Of a stretch of DNA of 64,000 nucleotides, positions 10,401 through 21,380 are shown piece after piece; position 1 is the first letter of the stretch; every line of letters begins with the position of its first letter. The position numbers and the translations under genes are program-made. Source of the stretch: Strigamia acuminata (lineage: Eukaryota; Arthropoda; Chilopoda; Geophilomorpha; Linotaeniidae); assembly GCA_949358305.1 (NCBI GenBank), contig OX442316.1:9918001-9982000 (forward strand). Reading direction: 5' to 3'. A model generated the notes under the pieces. It had not been told where the DNA came from and searched no databases. It saw only the letters and a list, made by a program, of their open reading frames with translations.

Positions 10401-13384
10401 TGAAGAGGTTTGCTGTATGTTGATCAGCTCCAGCAGAGTTCGTGGCTACACATGTGTAATTGCCACTGTGGCGAGGGCTAAGAGTACTGATCATCAGGAT
10501 GCTGGAGAATTCATCTAAATCATGAATATTAATGCCCTGTCCATTTGATAAAGGTTGGCCATCTCTAAACCAGGATATTTTAATCGGACTATCTCCTTCT
10601 CGAACCACACACTGAATACGAGCACGGGCTCCTTCTCTTATTAATTCATCTTGAAATGAAAAAGGACTTATTTTGGGCGCAACTGAAAATCCAATTTAGA
10701 TATTAATTTACTAGGTATACATTATTATCATATTGAAATGGTATCTTTATATGCAAAAATCAAATAAAATAAAAACATTGTACCAGTCACCAAAAGTTCG
10801 ATTTCTCCTTTAACCGTTTCTTTATTATTATCAATTGCAGTGCAAATATATTTTCCTTTATCGCTTTGCCGTTTGATGTTGTTAATAATTAGAGATCCAT
10901 TTTTGAAATTTGATTGCCGAATATGAAATGGTAATGCTTGTCCATCTGCAATAAATTATATTTTACACTGTATAAGAATAAATAATTGGACTTACCTTTT
11001 TCCCATGTAATCATTTTAATGGGATGGCCATAAACAGGGCAATCGATCTGCACTATTCCGTCCTCTGTTGCACGATACTTGACATTTAAACGAATTCCCA
11101 ACTTTCCTATAAATAAACAATTCATTAGCCTTAGCTACAACTACTAATAATAAACGAGCTGAATTTTCATGTTTTACAAACCAGGAATAATTATTCGCGC
11201 AAAATGTTCAACACTTCCTTTCTTCGATTCAGCAATGCATCTGTAAATTCCTCCGTCTTCCACCTTCAAATTATGAATTTTTACTGCACTGATAATCTTA
11301 TTATTGCCGTCCGTTCTCATGTTTATGTTAACACGCCCATCAGAAGTAATATCAAGGCTATCTAAGGACCACTTAAACTGTGGAATTGGAGAACCCTCAG
11401 CCACACATTCCAGTAACATACTACTTGCTGGTTGGAATTCTTGTGGATTAAACCGTTTGACAATAACTGGCAGAGCATCTACAACAAACTTTGTTAATGT
11501 CTGCATTTTTAAACTAAATGTAGCCCTATTACCTCCCAATTTAATAACTGCAGTACCATAAGTAGAGTACAGGTCATTCATTGCAAAACACTGATAAATT
11601 CCAGAATACTGAGAATCCATTTTAGCAATGTAAAGAGTTTCATTGCTTGCATGAATAATGTCATTCTTTGGCACTACTTTTCCATTTTTTAACCAATATA
11701 TACTGCGTGCAGGCGAGCCATTAATTTTGCAGTTGAGAGAAATTGAATGATTTGCATCCACAGTCATTTTGTCAGGGGTTACAACTGCAGTCAAAGGTTC
11801 TTAAAACAAAATCATCAATTATACTTCTGGCAATACCACTTGCAGTAACTATTTGTTCTATTTACCTACGACAGTTACATGAATGACATCTGTATTGGAG
11901 TTTATTTCATTCGTAGCAGTGCAAGCGTATTTGCCACTATCAGAAACTCGAGAATTTTCAATAAATAATGAACCAGATATTATTTTGATGTGATCATTTG
12001 CAGAAATTTTTTCAAATTTTTCATCTGAAGTTTGTTTGGACCAACTGTAATGTAAATTTCAGATTACACATCGATTACTTATATATTTTTTACCTGTATC
12101 TTGGTATTGGGTGTCCATTAGCAACACAATGAAGGAACAATTTTTCGTTTTTAGAAACTAACACATCGGCATTAGTGAAAATAATCTTTGGTGGAACCTT
12201 ACCCTGAGATTCTAAAAGATAAGATAAGATTGAAGCACTGTATTACATGATTATCGGTATTATGTTTTTATGTTTATACCTGATACAATTAAACGACCTG
12301 GATTAGCATTTGTTTTTACTTCACCAGTTAACCTATGATAAACTTGACAGCGGTATGTTGTAAGAGCATCATTTGCGTCTATATCTTTTATAATCAATTC
12401 ACCGGTTGGCAGCAGAAGATATTTTGAAGCTAAACAACAATAAAAGTGAAACAAAAGTCAACAATTTAAAAAAGTCACGGAGTATATAATTCCCAAAACA
12501 CATTACTAGTTTTCATATCTGATGAGGTGATGGAAACAACCGAATCTTTGATCCAAGCTGTTACGTTTACATATGGCAGTAAGAATTTTGGAATGTGACA
12601 GCGCATGACCGCAGTATTTCCTTTCATTACATACACATCATAAACGTGAATATCAAATGCTTGATTAACAACTATAAAACAATTTTTATATTATTCAAAA
12701 ACACGATGTATTGAAGCCAAAATAGCTTTAAAGTCACCTCCTTTAACTTTGATTTCATTCGACACAATTGAGCCTAGAGTGTTGGTTGCTGCACATCTGT
12801 AAGAAACGCCGTGAACATCTTGCCGGTAATCATCTATACCGAAAGAGGGAAATAGGAGAGTGCCATCGGGTGATATTTGGCGAAGTCTGGGTACGTGGGT
12901 TACGGGTGAACCATTCACTGTCGACCAAGTAATGTTTGGCTGAGGTTGTCCATGAGCTTTGCAGGAAAGCTTTCCACCAGTTGTGTTAGAGAAGTCATAA
13001 TTCAGAGGGAAAGTGGATGTAAATTTCGGCTCTAAAAGTAAAAAGAATGAATAGGCTTGCCAAACAAATAGTTTTCTATTCTTTAGATATTAAAAATACC
13101 ACATTAGTCACAGAAAAAAATTAAAAAAAAAAAATTTTTAAACACTATAAAATAAATTTAAATGAAATATTTTTTTTCTTTAACAAAATCCGTAAATTTT
13201 TTAAATTAAACTGTAATTGTAATAATAATTAGTTTCTAAATGTTTTGAATGAAAATATTGAGATCACGTGACTGTCGTCAATTCGTGACGTCACATTACC
13301 TTGCTCAGTAGTTGAAGCAGAGACGGGCAGCAGCCAGAATATGACAAAGAGCCGCCAGATAGGCTGCCTCTTGATCGTTTCCAT
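4401..13384 (-). CDS. Dscam-like immunoglobulin receptor, paralogue D
   Basis: Single-pass homophilic-type adhesion/recognition receptor of the Dscam family. The signal exon 13300-13384 encodes METIKRQPIWRLFVIFWLL. Domains in transcription order (approximate): Ig1 12737-13032, Ig2 12280-12674, Ig3 11866-12213, Ig4 11532-11799, Ig5 11183-11479, Ig6 10794-11107, four Ig7 exons 9241-10682, Ig8 8710-9088, Ig9 8290-8645, FN1 7850-8224, FN2 7400-7787, FN3 6955-7345, FN4 6515-6915, Ig10 6118-6450, FN5 5710-6054, FN6 5349-5643, membrane helix 5115-5287 (PLIFIPALALLIVVIIASVV), tail exons to a stop at 4401-4403. Ig cysteines and the DxGxYxC signatures are intact. The domain order is canonical Dscam except for the multiplied Ig7. 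The tail is short and lacks the long Dscam cytoplasmic domain. Gene D alone has an extra 58-nt intron in FN5 (5897-5954). All exon frames look open, so it is probably functional. Confidence 0.9.
9241..10682 (-). CDS. Ig7 exon array of paralogue D (four exons in two pairs)
   Basis: Exons in transcription order: 7a 10395-10682, 7b 10080-10367, 7c 9571-9858, 7d 9241-9528. Each is exactly 288 nt, starts after AG in phase 1 (G|TT, except 7d, which begins TCC) and ends in phase 1. Each encodes a whole Ig domain of the type PFxFQDxxxxxG...CVVxxGDxPIxxxWxxxxxxI...SILxI...HxGNYTC. Spacers are 27 nt (7a/7b), 221 nt (7b/7c) and 42 nt (7c/7d). They correspond to the exon-9 (Ig7) position of Drosophila Dscam1. 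Whether one is chosen or several are joined cannot be told from DNA, but every combination keeps frame. Confidence 0.88.
13265..13293. promoter_or_regulatory. E-box plus CRE pair in intron 1 of paralogue D
   Basis: CACGTGAC at 13265-13272 and the full CRE palindrome TGACGTCA at 13286-13293 lie seven bases inside intron 1. The same two sites recur at the same place in the other three Dscam-like genes, with 20-21 bp between their starts. CACGTG is bound by bHLH-ZIP factors and TGACGTCA by CREB/ATF factors in other animals. Confidence 0.65.
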
Positions 13385-13507
13385 GGTAACAAACCTCCTT
13401 CCAACTGTGATATTATTAATCTCAGGATATCGCTAATCTCCGCAAGTACACAGAAAAACTCCAAACAACAGTTTTGCCAGTTGAAGTTAAACAATTGTTT
13501 GCTAAGA

Positions 13508-13580
13508 TAACCGAATTCGTCCTAAAGAGGTTCCTCACATGGAATTGTGGGATGGTTTGCACTCTCACAGTTTATTGGCC
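13508..13580 (-). promoter_or_regulatory. Conserved upstream block of paralogue D
   Basis: GAATTCGTCCTAAAGAGG at 13513-13530, followed by GGAATTGTGGGA, recurs about 130-140 bp upstream of the start codon in all four Dscam-like genes while the surrounding sequence differs. It is a candidate core promoter or 5' UTR. No TATA box was identified. Confidence 0.5.
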
Positions 13581-13584
13581 TAAA

Positions 13585-14089
13585 AGCATGGAGGGTTTTT
13601 CAAGAGCAGCATTCAAACCAGATGTGCTTGCACAGTTTTAATCTTAAATCTGAGTGCAAAATGGCATGTTAGTCAAATCAGTGATTTAATCTGGTTGATT
13701 AATAATTTTCGTTCTATAATTTTTCAGTTAGAAAAAGAGAAATTTATATAAATACGAAAATTCAGGTTACATCACTAGTTGTAATTAATTATCACAAAAT
13801 TCTAACAATTCTACGTGTATAGGTTTTGAGCATTGTATTAAAAGTTTGAATCTAAACTATGGACGTGTAGTGAATTATTATATTACGTATGGTAATTAGA
13901 TATTAATTATTAGATATAAATACTAATGACTACTTCTATGTAAACAACAAACATTTATCCGATTTCCTTATCCATTGCCAGATCTACAAAAAATGTATTA
14001 AAAAAATGTGTCACAAATTGAATAGATTTGATTTGATTTGGTTTTATTTTATTATACCGTCATTTTATAGTTTGAAATCCAATTGGTAT
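13585..14089. other. Intergenic region between paralogues D and C
   Basis: AT-rich spacer containing the upstream region of D and the presumed 3' UTR of C. No gene seen. Confidence 0.5.
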
Positions 14090-17000
14090 TTAGTTGTCAG
14101 AGTTACGGATCATGTGTGCTGAAATGAATTAAAATTCTGTTTAGTTTTAATAAAACTAAGTCAGGATGGTGAAGCTTCTTACCCATAGGTGGTTGATCAT
14201 AATCATCACTGGCTCGATTATTGGATGCCATCATTTGGTTCTCATGCGTATCAGGATTGTTGAGAAAAACAAATTTCGTTTCCACCAATGGATCAAAATT
14301 ATTTCTAAAATTTAATTTATTTTATTGTAAGTAATCACAATTGTTCACTTGGTCTGCGAAAATGAAATTTAACTTACTGAGCATGGGCAGATTGTTGAAA
14401 TGACTCGTGATGAAATAAAGGGATGCTCACTCCTGGGTGCATTTTTCCATGATCAGAATGAAAATGATCGGTGAGATGAGATGTAGCGTATGGTGAAGGA
14501 TCTGAATAAGTGCAACATAGACAAAATATTGTAATATAATGATAATGAAACATGTATTACCGGTATTTTACCTGTACTTCGTCTTGCAAATGTGGAATGG
14601 CCGATATGCTGACTGCGACTATGGCGTCCTCTCGGCATGGTGTGCGAATGTCGAACCCAAGAGTTTACACCGAGAGTGGTTGTAGTAGTATCAGAAATGT
14701 CTAAAATAAAAGTTTGTTTAATTATGATTTAATTGTCAAACATTAGTAATTTCACCAGAGGGAGTGCCAACACTACCGCTTCTTCGTTTAAAATAAAAGC
14801 AAACAACTACAGAAGAGATAATGACCACAATCAACAAGGCAACAGCTGGTATAAAAATAAGTGGATCCAAATAAAATATGTAAACTGGAGCAAGAGATTC
14901 TTCAAATGTTTCAGGTGCCAAAGTACCTTAAGAGAAATAACCATTTAATATGTTAAAATACTGAAAACACCCGTTTTCACCTCCTGTGACAGTGTGTGTA
15001 GCAAATTTGTATTCAGTTACTGTGGGCTTGCTACTGCTCTCGACTGAAAGTCTGAGTATGTACCATGTAGCAGGATTCAAACCAGAAATGACTAATTTCT
15101 TTTGGGTGGGTCTGATATTTGAGCCTGCTACAGTCCAGTCTCTTGCACCTACAGACTTGTATTCAGCAGAAAATGTCTTTACAGGGCAACCAGTTGTTGG
15201 CCAAGATTCCAAATGCACTGTTACAAATGTCGAACCTTCTCGAATTATTTGATCTTTAGTTGGTGCAATAACATCTATAAGGAACAATCATGGTTACTGT
15301 AATTTAATTCTCCATTTAATAGTATACCTGAGCCTTCAGTCATAACAGTAAGAGTATCACTAGGAGCGCCTGTTCCAATGTTATTAAATGCTTCCATATA
15401 CAACTGATACGTGGCCCCACAGATAAGATTATCCAAAGTGTATAATACTTGTTCCGCACGAATTTCCTTGGTAGACCAGATTGCATTAATTTCTCTATAA
15501 TGCAAAAGGTAACCTCGTATGGTATCTTCTGCTGTAACTCCTCGCTTCCATTGCAATTTAATAGACGAACGGGTTTTAGATACGATGTCCACGATGGGAG
15601 CAGACGGCGGAACTGCAATACATTATGCTATTGGTAACTGAAATCCTGTGAAAGTCCCTAACATTTTAACCTTGAACGGCAACTAAATATGAAACATGAT
15701 CGCGACCATGTTCGTTATAGATGGCACAAGTGTAATTGCCTGAATCTTCGCTGTCAATTTTGGTAATGACCACTGACCCATCGGATGTAAATTTTAGACG
15801 ATTGCTTTCTTTTAGTAAATTCTCACTAAGTCATTCGGTAAAATATATTATATTTAAACTGCAAATACCATAATTTTTATATATTAAGTCTTACCCAATT
15901 GTCCATTTTCTATTTGGTGATGGGACGCCAACAGCCGTGCAAGGTAATATGACATCTTCTTGCCATGCCGTCTTAATTATCGTATCAAAAGATGCTGCCT
16001 TAGCTGGAACTGTAGTGTACAATAAAATACGATAAAGAATATGAAACACAATTATTGTGAATAACATTACCGATGTTATCGGCAACTGTTTGAGCAACAA
16101 TTTGCGATCCAGAACTTTCTCCAATTGCTGAGTTGGCTGTAACCCAAAATGCATACTTCTTGTTTTTCTTTAACCCTTTTATTTCAAATGATTGCGAATT
16201 AATAGTTGAAGAATGAATTGTAGCATCGCGCTGCAGTTCTTGTGTACTCTGAGTCTGAATATCGACCTATAACAAAAGTTGTTTTTTTCCAAAATATAAT
16301 TTATGCTGCACTAAATTTATTACTTTCTGACTGTCCTCAATAAATTTATAATAGATATTGTATTTGGTGAGAGCTCCGTTCGATCTATGTGGCGGTTTCC
16401 ATGCAACTATTACGGAATCAGAAGAGGATGGAAGAACCTTAATGGCTTCTGGAGGCTCCGGAACTAGTTTTTTAAAATGAATTATTATTCCACAATATGA
16501 ATTAGTTTTAAAATTGGCAACCATCTTCATGGGTCTTGCAATATATTGGGGCGCTCTTTGCTCCATCACCAACTTTAGTAAACGCCAACACTTGTATGCT
16601 ATAGTTTGAATTTACGTCTAAATTGTTTATGGTCACTTTAGACGAATCAACAATTTTCGATTGTATCATTGCATCTATAAATCAGAAACAATCAAACAAT
16701 GAAATAAATATCACTGTTGTAATTGACAGTGTTCATTTACTGACCATGCCACTCTTCTGTAGGCTTGTAAACAACTTTATAACCTCTCAATATTCCATTA
16801 ATAGTATCTGCTGCAGGTGGATCCCAGAGAACATAAATACTTTTTGAAGACAAAGAAGAACATCGTACTTCTGATGGCGCACTTGACGGTACTATTAAAG
16901 CAATTAATTTAATTATACGATAATTAATATCCACTAATAACAACTAAGATGCTAAATATACTATCTTCTGAAGTCATTGCAAGAATCGCATCTGAACTGG

Positions 17001-17734
17001 GTCCATTGCCTTTGCTATTGTATGCTTGTACAATAACATAATATTGTGTGTACATGTGAAGATCAGTCAACTGATAAATTAGTTCCTCGGTATAATCATC
17101 TGGCACTTCCAAGTTAGTGAACGTATACTCATCAGAAGAATTATGTATTTTATATCCAACTTTGTAACCTCGAATAGCTCCGTTCCAATGATGTTTCTTT
17201 GGGGGCTGCAATGTTAAAGTCTATCTATTATATTTTGTTCTTGGCTGAAGTTGGCACCACATTCACATTCGCCCAAACTACAGATAGAACTAATCAAATT
17301 TTTTTTACCACGGATTTCAATGGTTTTTACACCAAAAGATACAAACCCTGAAAGACACAACACTCTACCCCTCGAAGTTTTTGAGCGGTGGACACTTAAA
17401 CATTGCGCAGCAAAAACTTGTACTAAATTTCCGAATCTGGTGTCACAACTTCAAACCCCAATATCTCAACAACCTGACCACGGATTTTTTTTCTTTCTAA
17501 GACCAAACAATAGAGGACCTTCTCCTCTATAAACTCTGACAAGGACAACACTCTACTCCTCTTGGTTTTCGAGCGGCGACCGTTTGAATGTGGTGAAACT
17601 GAAATTGCAAAACCCTGAATCTGGTGCCACAGTTTCAAAATACATTATCTAACAAGTTGACCATGGAGCGAGTTCATTTAATATTAATTAAAATTACATG
17701 ATAAATGAGAAAATTTTCTGGAATAATATCTTGT

Positions 17735-18031
17735 TTAAATTCTTTTAATTCTGGATCCATGCCATAATACAAAAACCATATCCCTCCTCGAATCAAATTC
17801 TCGTGCGCATAAATGTTTTATCTTATCGCCAGATAACCATTTGATGAATATATCTGCAAAATTTAAATCACCAGGTGCTTTAGAAAATGTAAATATGCCA
17901 CTTAAATAACATTCGCGCAGAAAATAGAATTTAACACAAATATGTTTGGTACGACTATTTTCCAAGTCGTTTAAAGCAAATTGGATTGTCGTAAGTCGGA
18001 ATAAACAACAAGAGTTGAAATCGGGGAGCAT
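17735..18031 (-). pseudogene. Ty1/copia RNase H C-terminal remnant
   Basis: The minus-strand frame reads TTIQFALNDLENSRTKHICV and continues with KFYFLRE, then PGDLNFADIFIKWLSGDKIK. This follows the end of copia polyproteins: DNQSAIAL..., SRTKHIDIRYHFIRE, then the PTxxQxADIFTKxL block. The start has lost its NQSA residues and the sequence upstream is replaced by an 11-bp tandem repeat, so only about 75 residues of the domain survive. Confidence 0.7.
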
Positions 18032-18035
18032 CCCC

Positions 18036-18202
18036 CTGGACGACCCCTGGACGACCCCTGGACGACCCCTGGACGACCCCTGGACGACCCCTGGACGACC
18101 CCTGGACGACCCCTGGACGACCCCTGGACGACCCCTGGACGACCCCTGGACGACCCCTGGACGACCCCTGGACGACCCCTGGACGACCCCTGGACGACCC
18201 CT
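18036..18202 (+). repeat. 11-bp minisatellite CTGGACGACCC, about 15 copies
   Basis: Perfect head-to-tail copies of CTGGACGACCC. Because 11 is not a multiple of 3, the frame cycles every 33 bp and stays open (PLDDPWTTPGR), which gives a spurious open frame. It grades directly into the GATTTTCCC-type repeat that follows. Confidence 0.9.
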
Positions 18203-18425
18203 GATTTTCCCTGACTTTCCCTGACTTTCCCTGGACTTTCCCTGATTTTCCCTGATTTTCCCCGATTTTCCCCGATTTTCCCCGATTTTCCCCCGATTTT
18301 CCCCCGATTTTCCCCCGATTTTTCCCCGATTTTTCCCCGATTTTTCCCCGATTTTTCCCCGATTTTTCCCCGATTTTTCCCCGATTTCTCCCCGATTTCC
18401 CCCCCCCCCGATTTCCCCCCCCCCC
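18203..18425 (+). repeat. Graded GATTTTCCC to GATTTCCCCCCCCC repeat
   Basis: Short units change stepwise along the array: CTGATTTTCC, then CCCGATTTTC, CCCCGATTTTT and finally long C runs. The same terminal form occurs at 21200-21380, so the two may be copies of one array end. The minus strand carries long G runs. Confidence 0.8.
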
Positions 18426-18529
18426 CGTGTTTTTAATGTATGTTACATTTTAGATTAGTAAGGTGTGCTTTTGTTGCACATGTGTACCAGTTTCGTCTGT
18501 TTTTGCGTTGACAATTTCACTGAAGCTGC
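18426..18529 (-). pseudogene. Copied fragment of the adjacent FN1 exon and intron of paralogue C
   Basis: These 104 bp are identical by eye to 21658-21761, which holds the start of an intron and the 3' part of the FN1 exon (coding GSFSEIVNAKTDETG on the minus strand). Here the copy stands alone between satellite and unrelated sequence, in direct orientation about 3.2 kb from its source. It is a truncated, non-functional exon copy. Confidence 0.85.
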
Positions 18530-18945
18530 GAACGGCTCATGGAGACATTATATCGCAGGTATTTTCAAGTTAGATAAAGTGGTGGTGGATTTAACGACCA
18601 TGCAAGCAGTGGCGCATTTAATGTGGGCACAGTGGGGCCCTTGGGAGGGGGCCTCATTTCAGTTTGTCGATCCCAGGTAAAAAAAATCTGCAGAATTCTG
18701 CAGAAAATTTTTCAGCAGAAAAAATTCTGCAGAAAATCTTTTTTTCTCTGCAGAATTCTGCAGAAAAATTACCAAGGAAAATTTCCAAAGGTCCCCCAAG
18801 GAAAATCTTCAAGGTTCTCCAAGAGAAATCTCCAAAGGTCACCCAAGGAAAATTTCCAAGGGTCCTTCAAGACAAATCTTCAAGGGTCCCCCAAGACAAA
18901 TCTCCAAGAAAAAATCTCCAAGGGAAAATCTCCAAGGGAAATTTT
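18530..18945 (+). repeat. Transition block with CTGCAG and CCAAGG short repeats
   Basis: The segment from 18606 (GCAGTGGCGCATTTAATG, then GGGCCC-rich sequence) resembles a DNA-transposon end but lacks a visible partner. It is followed by repeats of CTGCAGAATTCTGCAGAAAA and then CCAAGGAAAATCTCCAAGG-type units of about 20-35 bp. The latter units reappear at 19184, 19750 and 21014 inside the satellite. Confidence 0.55.
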
Positions 18946-21380
18946 TTCCCGATTTTTTTCCTCGATTTATTTCCTCGATTTTTTTCCTCGATTTTTTTCC
19001 CCAATTTTTTTCTCCGATTTTTTTCTCCGATTTTTTCTCTCGATTTTTTTCCCCGATTTTTTTCCCCGATTTTTTTCCCCGATTTTTTTCCCCGATTTTT
19101 TTCCCCCGATTTTTTCCCCCGATTTTTTCCCCGATTTTTTTCTCCGATTTTTTCCCCCGATTTTTTTACTCGATTTTTTCCCCCTAACCAAGGAAAAATC
19201 TCCAAGGGAAAATCTTCCAAGGGAAATTTTTTCCCGATTTTTTTCCCCGATTTATTTCCTCGATTTTTTTCCTCGATTTTTTTCCCCGATTTTTTCCCCC
19301 GATTTTTTTCTCCGATTTTTTTCCCCGATTTTTTTCCCCGATTTTTTTCTCCGATTTTTTTCCCCGATTTTTTCTCCCGACTTTTTCCCCCGATTCTTTC
19401 CCCCGATTTCTTCCCCGATTTTTTTTCCCGAGTTTTTCCCCCGACTTTTTACCCCGATTCTTTCCCCCGATTTTTTCCCCGATTTTTTTTCCGATTTTTC
19501 CCCCCGATTTTTTTCCCCGATTTTTTTCCCCGATCTTTTTCCCCGATTCTTTTCCCCGATTTTTTCCCCCGATTTTTTCCCCCGATTTTTTCCCGATTTT
19601 TTTCCTCGATTTTTTTTCTCGATTTTTTTCCCCGATTTTTTCCCCCGATTTTTTTCCCCGATTTTTTTCTCCGATTTTTTTCTCCGATTTTTTCTCCCGA
19701 CTTTTTCCCCCGATTCTTTTCCCCGATTTTTTTACTCGATTTTTTCCCCCTAACCAAGGAAAAATCTCCAAGGGAAAATCTTCCAAGGGAAATTTTTTCC
19801 CGATTTTTTTCCCCAATTTATTTCCTCGATTTTTTTCCTCGATTTTTTTCCCCGATTTTTTCCCCCGATTATTTTCTCCGATTTTTTTCCCCGATTTTTT
19901 TCCCCGATTTTTTTCTCCGATTTTTTTCCTCGATTTTTTTCCCCGATTTTTTCCCCCGATTTTTTTCTCCGATTTTTCCCCCCGATTTTTTTCCCCGATT
20001 TTTTTCCCCGATCTTTTCCCCCGATTCTTTTCCTCGATTTTTTCCCCGATTTTTTTCCCGAGTTTTTCCCCCGATTTTTTTCCCCGATTTTTTTCCTCGA
20101 TTTTTTTCCCCGATTTTTTCCCCCGATTTTTTTCCCCGATTTTTTTCTCCGATTTTTTTCCCCGATTTTTTTCCCCGATTTTTTTCTCCGATTTTTTTCT
20201 CCGATTTTTTTCCCCGATTTTTTTCCCCGATTTTTTTCCTCGATTTTTTTCCCCGATTTTTTCCCCCGATTTTTTTCCCCGATTTTTTTCTCCGATTTTT
20301 TTCCCCGATTTTTTTCCCCGATTTTTTTCTCCGATTTTTTTCTCCGATTTTTTTCCCCGATTTTTTTCCCCGATTTTTTTCTCCGATTTTTTTCCTCGAT
20401 TTTTTTCCCCGATTTTTTCCCCCGATTTTTTTCTCCGATTTTTCCCCCCGATTTTTTTCCCCGATTTTTTTCCCCGATCTTTTCCCCCGATTCTTTTCCT
20501 CGATTTTTTCCCCGATTTTTTTCCCGAGTTTTTCCCCCGATTTTTTTCCCCGATTTTTTTCCTCGATTTTTTTCCCCGATTTTTTCCCCCGATTTTTTTC
20601 CCCGATTTTTTTCTCCGATTTTTTTCCCCGATTTTTTTCCCCGATTTTTTTCTCCGATTTTTTTCTCCGATTTTTTTCCCCGATTTTTTTCCCCGATTTT
20701 TTTCCTCGATTTTTTTCCCCGATTTTTTCCCCCGATTTTTTTCCCCGATTTTTTTCTCCGATTTTTTTCCCCGATTTTTTTCCCCGATTTTTTTCTCCGA
20801 TTTTTTTCTCCGATTTTTTTCCCCGATTTTTTTCCCCGATTTTTTTCTCCGATTTTTTTCCCCGATTTTTTTCTCCGATTTTTTTCCCCAATTTTTTTCC
20901 CCGATTTCTTCCCCGATTTTTTTCCCGATTTTTTTCTCCGATTTTTTTCCCCGATTTTTTCCCCGATTTTTTCCTCGATTTTTTTCTCCGATTCTTTCAC
21001 TCGATTTTTTCCCCCTAACCAAGGAAAAATCTCCAAGGGAAAATCTTCCAAGGGAAATTTTTTCCCGATTTTTTTCCTCGATTTTTTTCCTCGATTTTTT
21101 TCCCCGATTTTTTCCCCCGATTTTTTTCTCCGATTTTTTTCTCCGATTTTTTTCTCCGATTTTTTTCCCCGATTTCTTCCCCGATTTTTTTCCCGATTTT
21201 TTCCCCGATTTTTTCCCCCGATTTTCCCCCCCCCCGATTTCCCCCCCCGATTTCCCCCCCCCCCGATTTCCCCCCCCCATTTCCCCCCCCCCGATTTCCC
21301 CCCCCCAATTTCCCCCCCCCCCCCGATTTCCCCCCCCCCCCCCGATTTCCTCCCCCCCGATTTCCCCCCCCCGATTTCCC
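18946..21380 (+). repeat. 13-bp satellite GATTTTTTTCCCC with higher-order structure
   Basis: About 2.4 kb of GATTTTTTTCCCC and close variants (CCTCG, TCTCCG, CCCGAG). It is almost entirely pyrimidine on the plus strand. A ~60-bp block beginning CTAACCAAGGAAAAATCTCC interrupts it near 19184, 19750 and 21014. A ~470-bp segment around 19980-20450 recurs around 20450-20900. This is a higher-order repeat, not a gene: long open frames exist on both strands only because the units lack stop codons. The purine strand is the sense strand of paralogue C, so its pre-mRNA would carry this as intron. Confidence 0.9.

Noticed and set aside
18036-18202. Possible CRISPR-like array
   Set aside because: Direct 11-bp tandem repeats without spacers, in an intron-rich eukaryotic sequence.
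17946-18224. 92-codon plus-strand frame with PLDDPWTTPGR repeats
   Set aside because: Artefact of the 11-bp minisatellite on the strand opposite a copia remnant.
18664-21018. 784-codon plus-strand open frame rich in FFPRFFSPIFFPDFF
   Set aside because: Translation of the 13-bp GATTTTTTTCCCC satellite, which has no stop codons in any phase; overlapping long frames exist on both strands.
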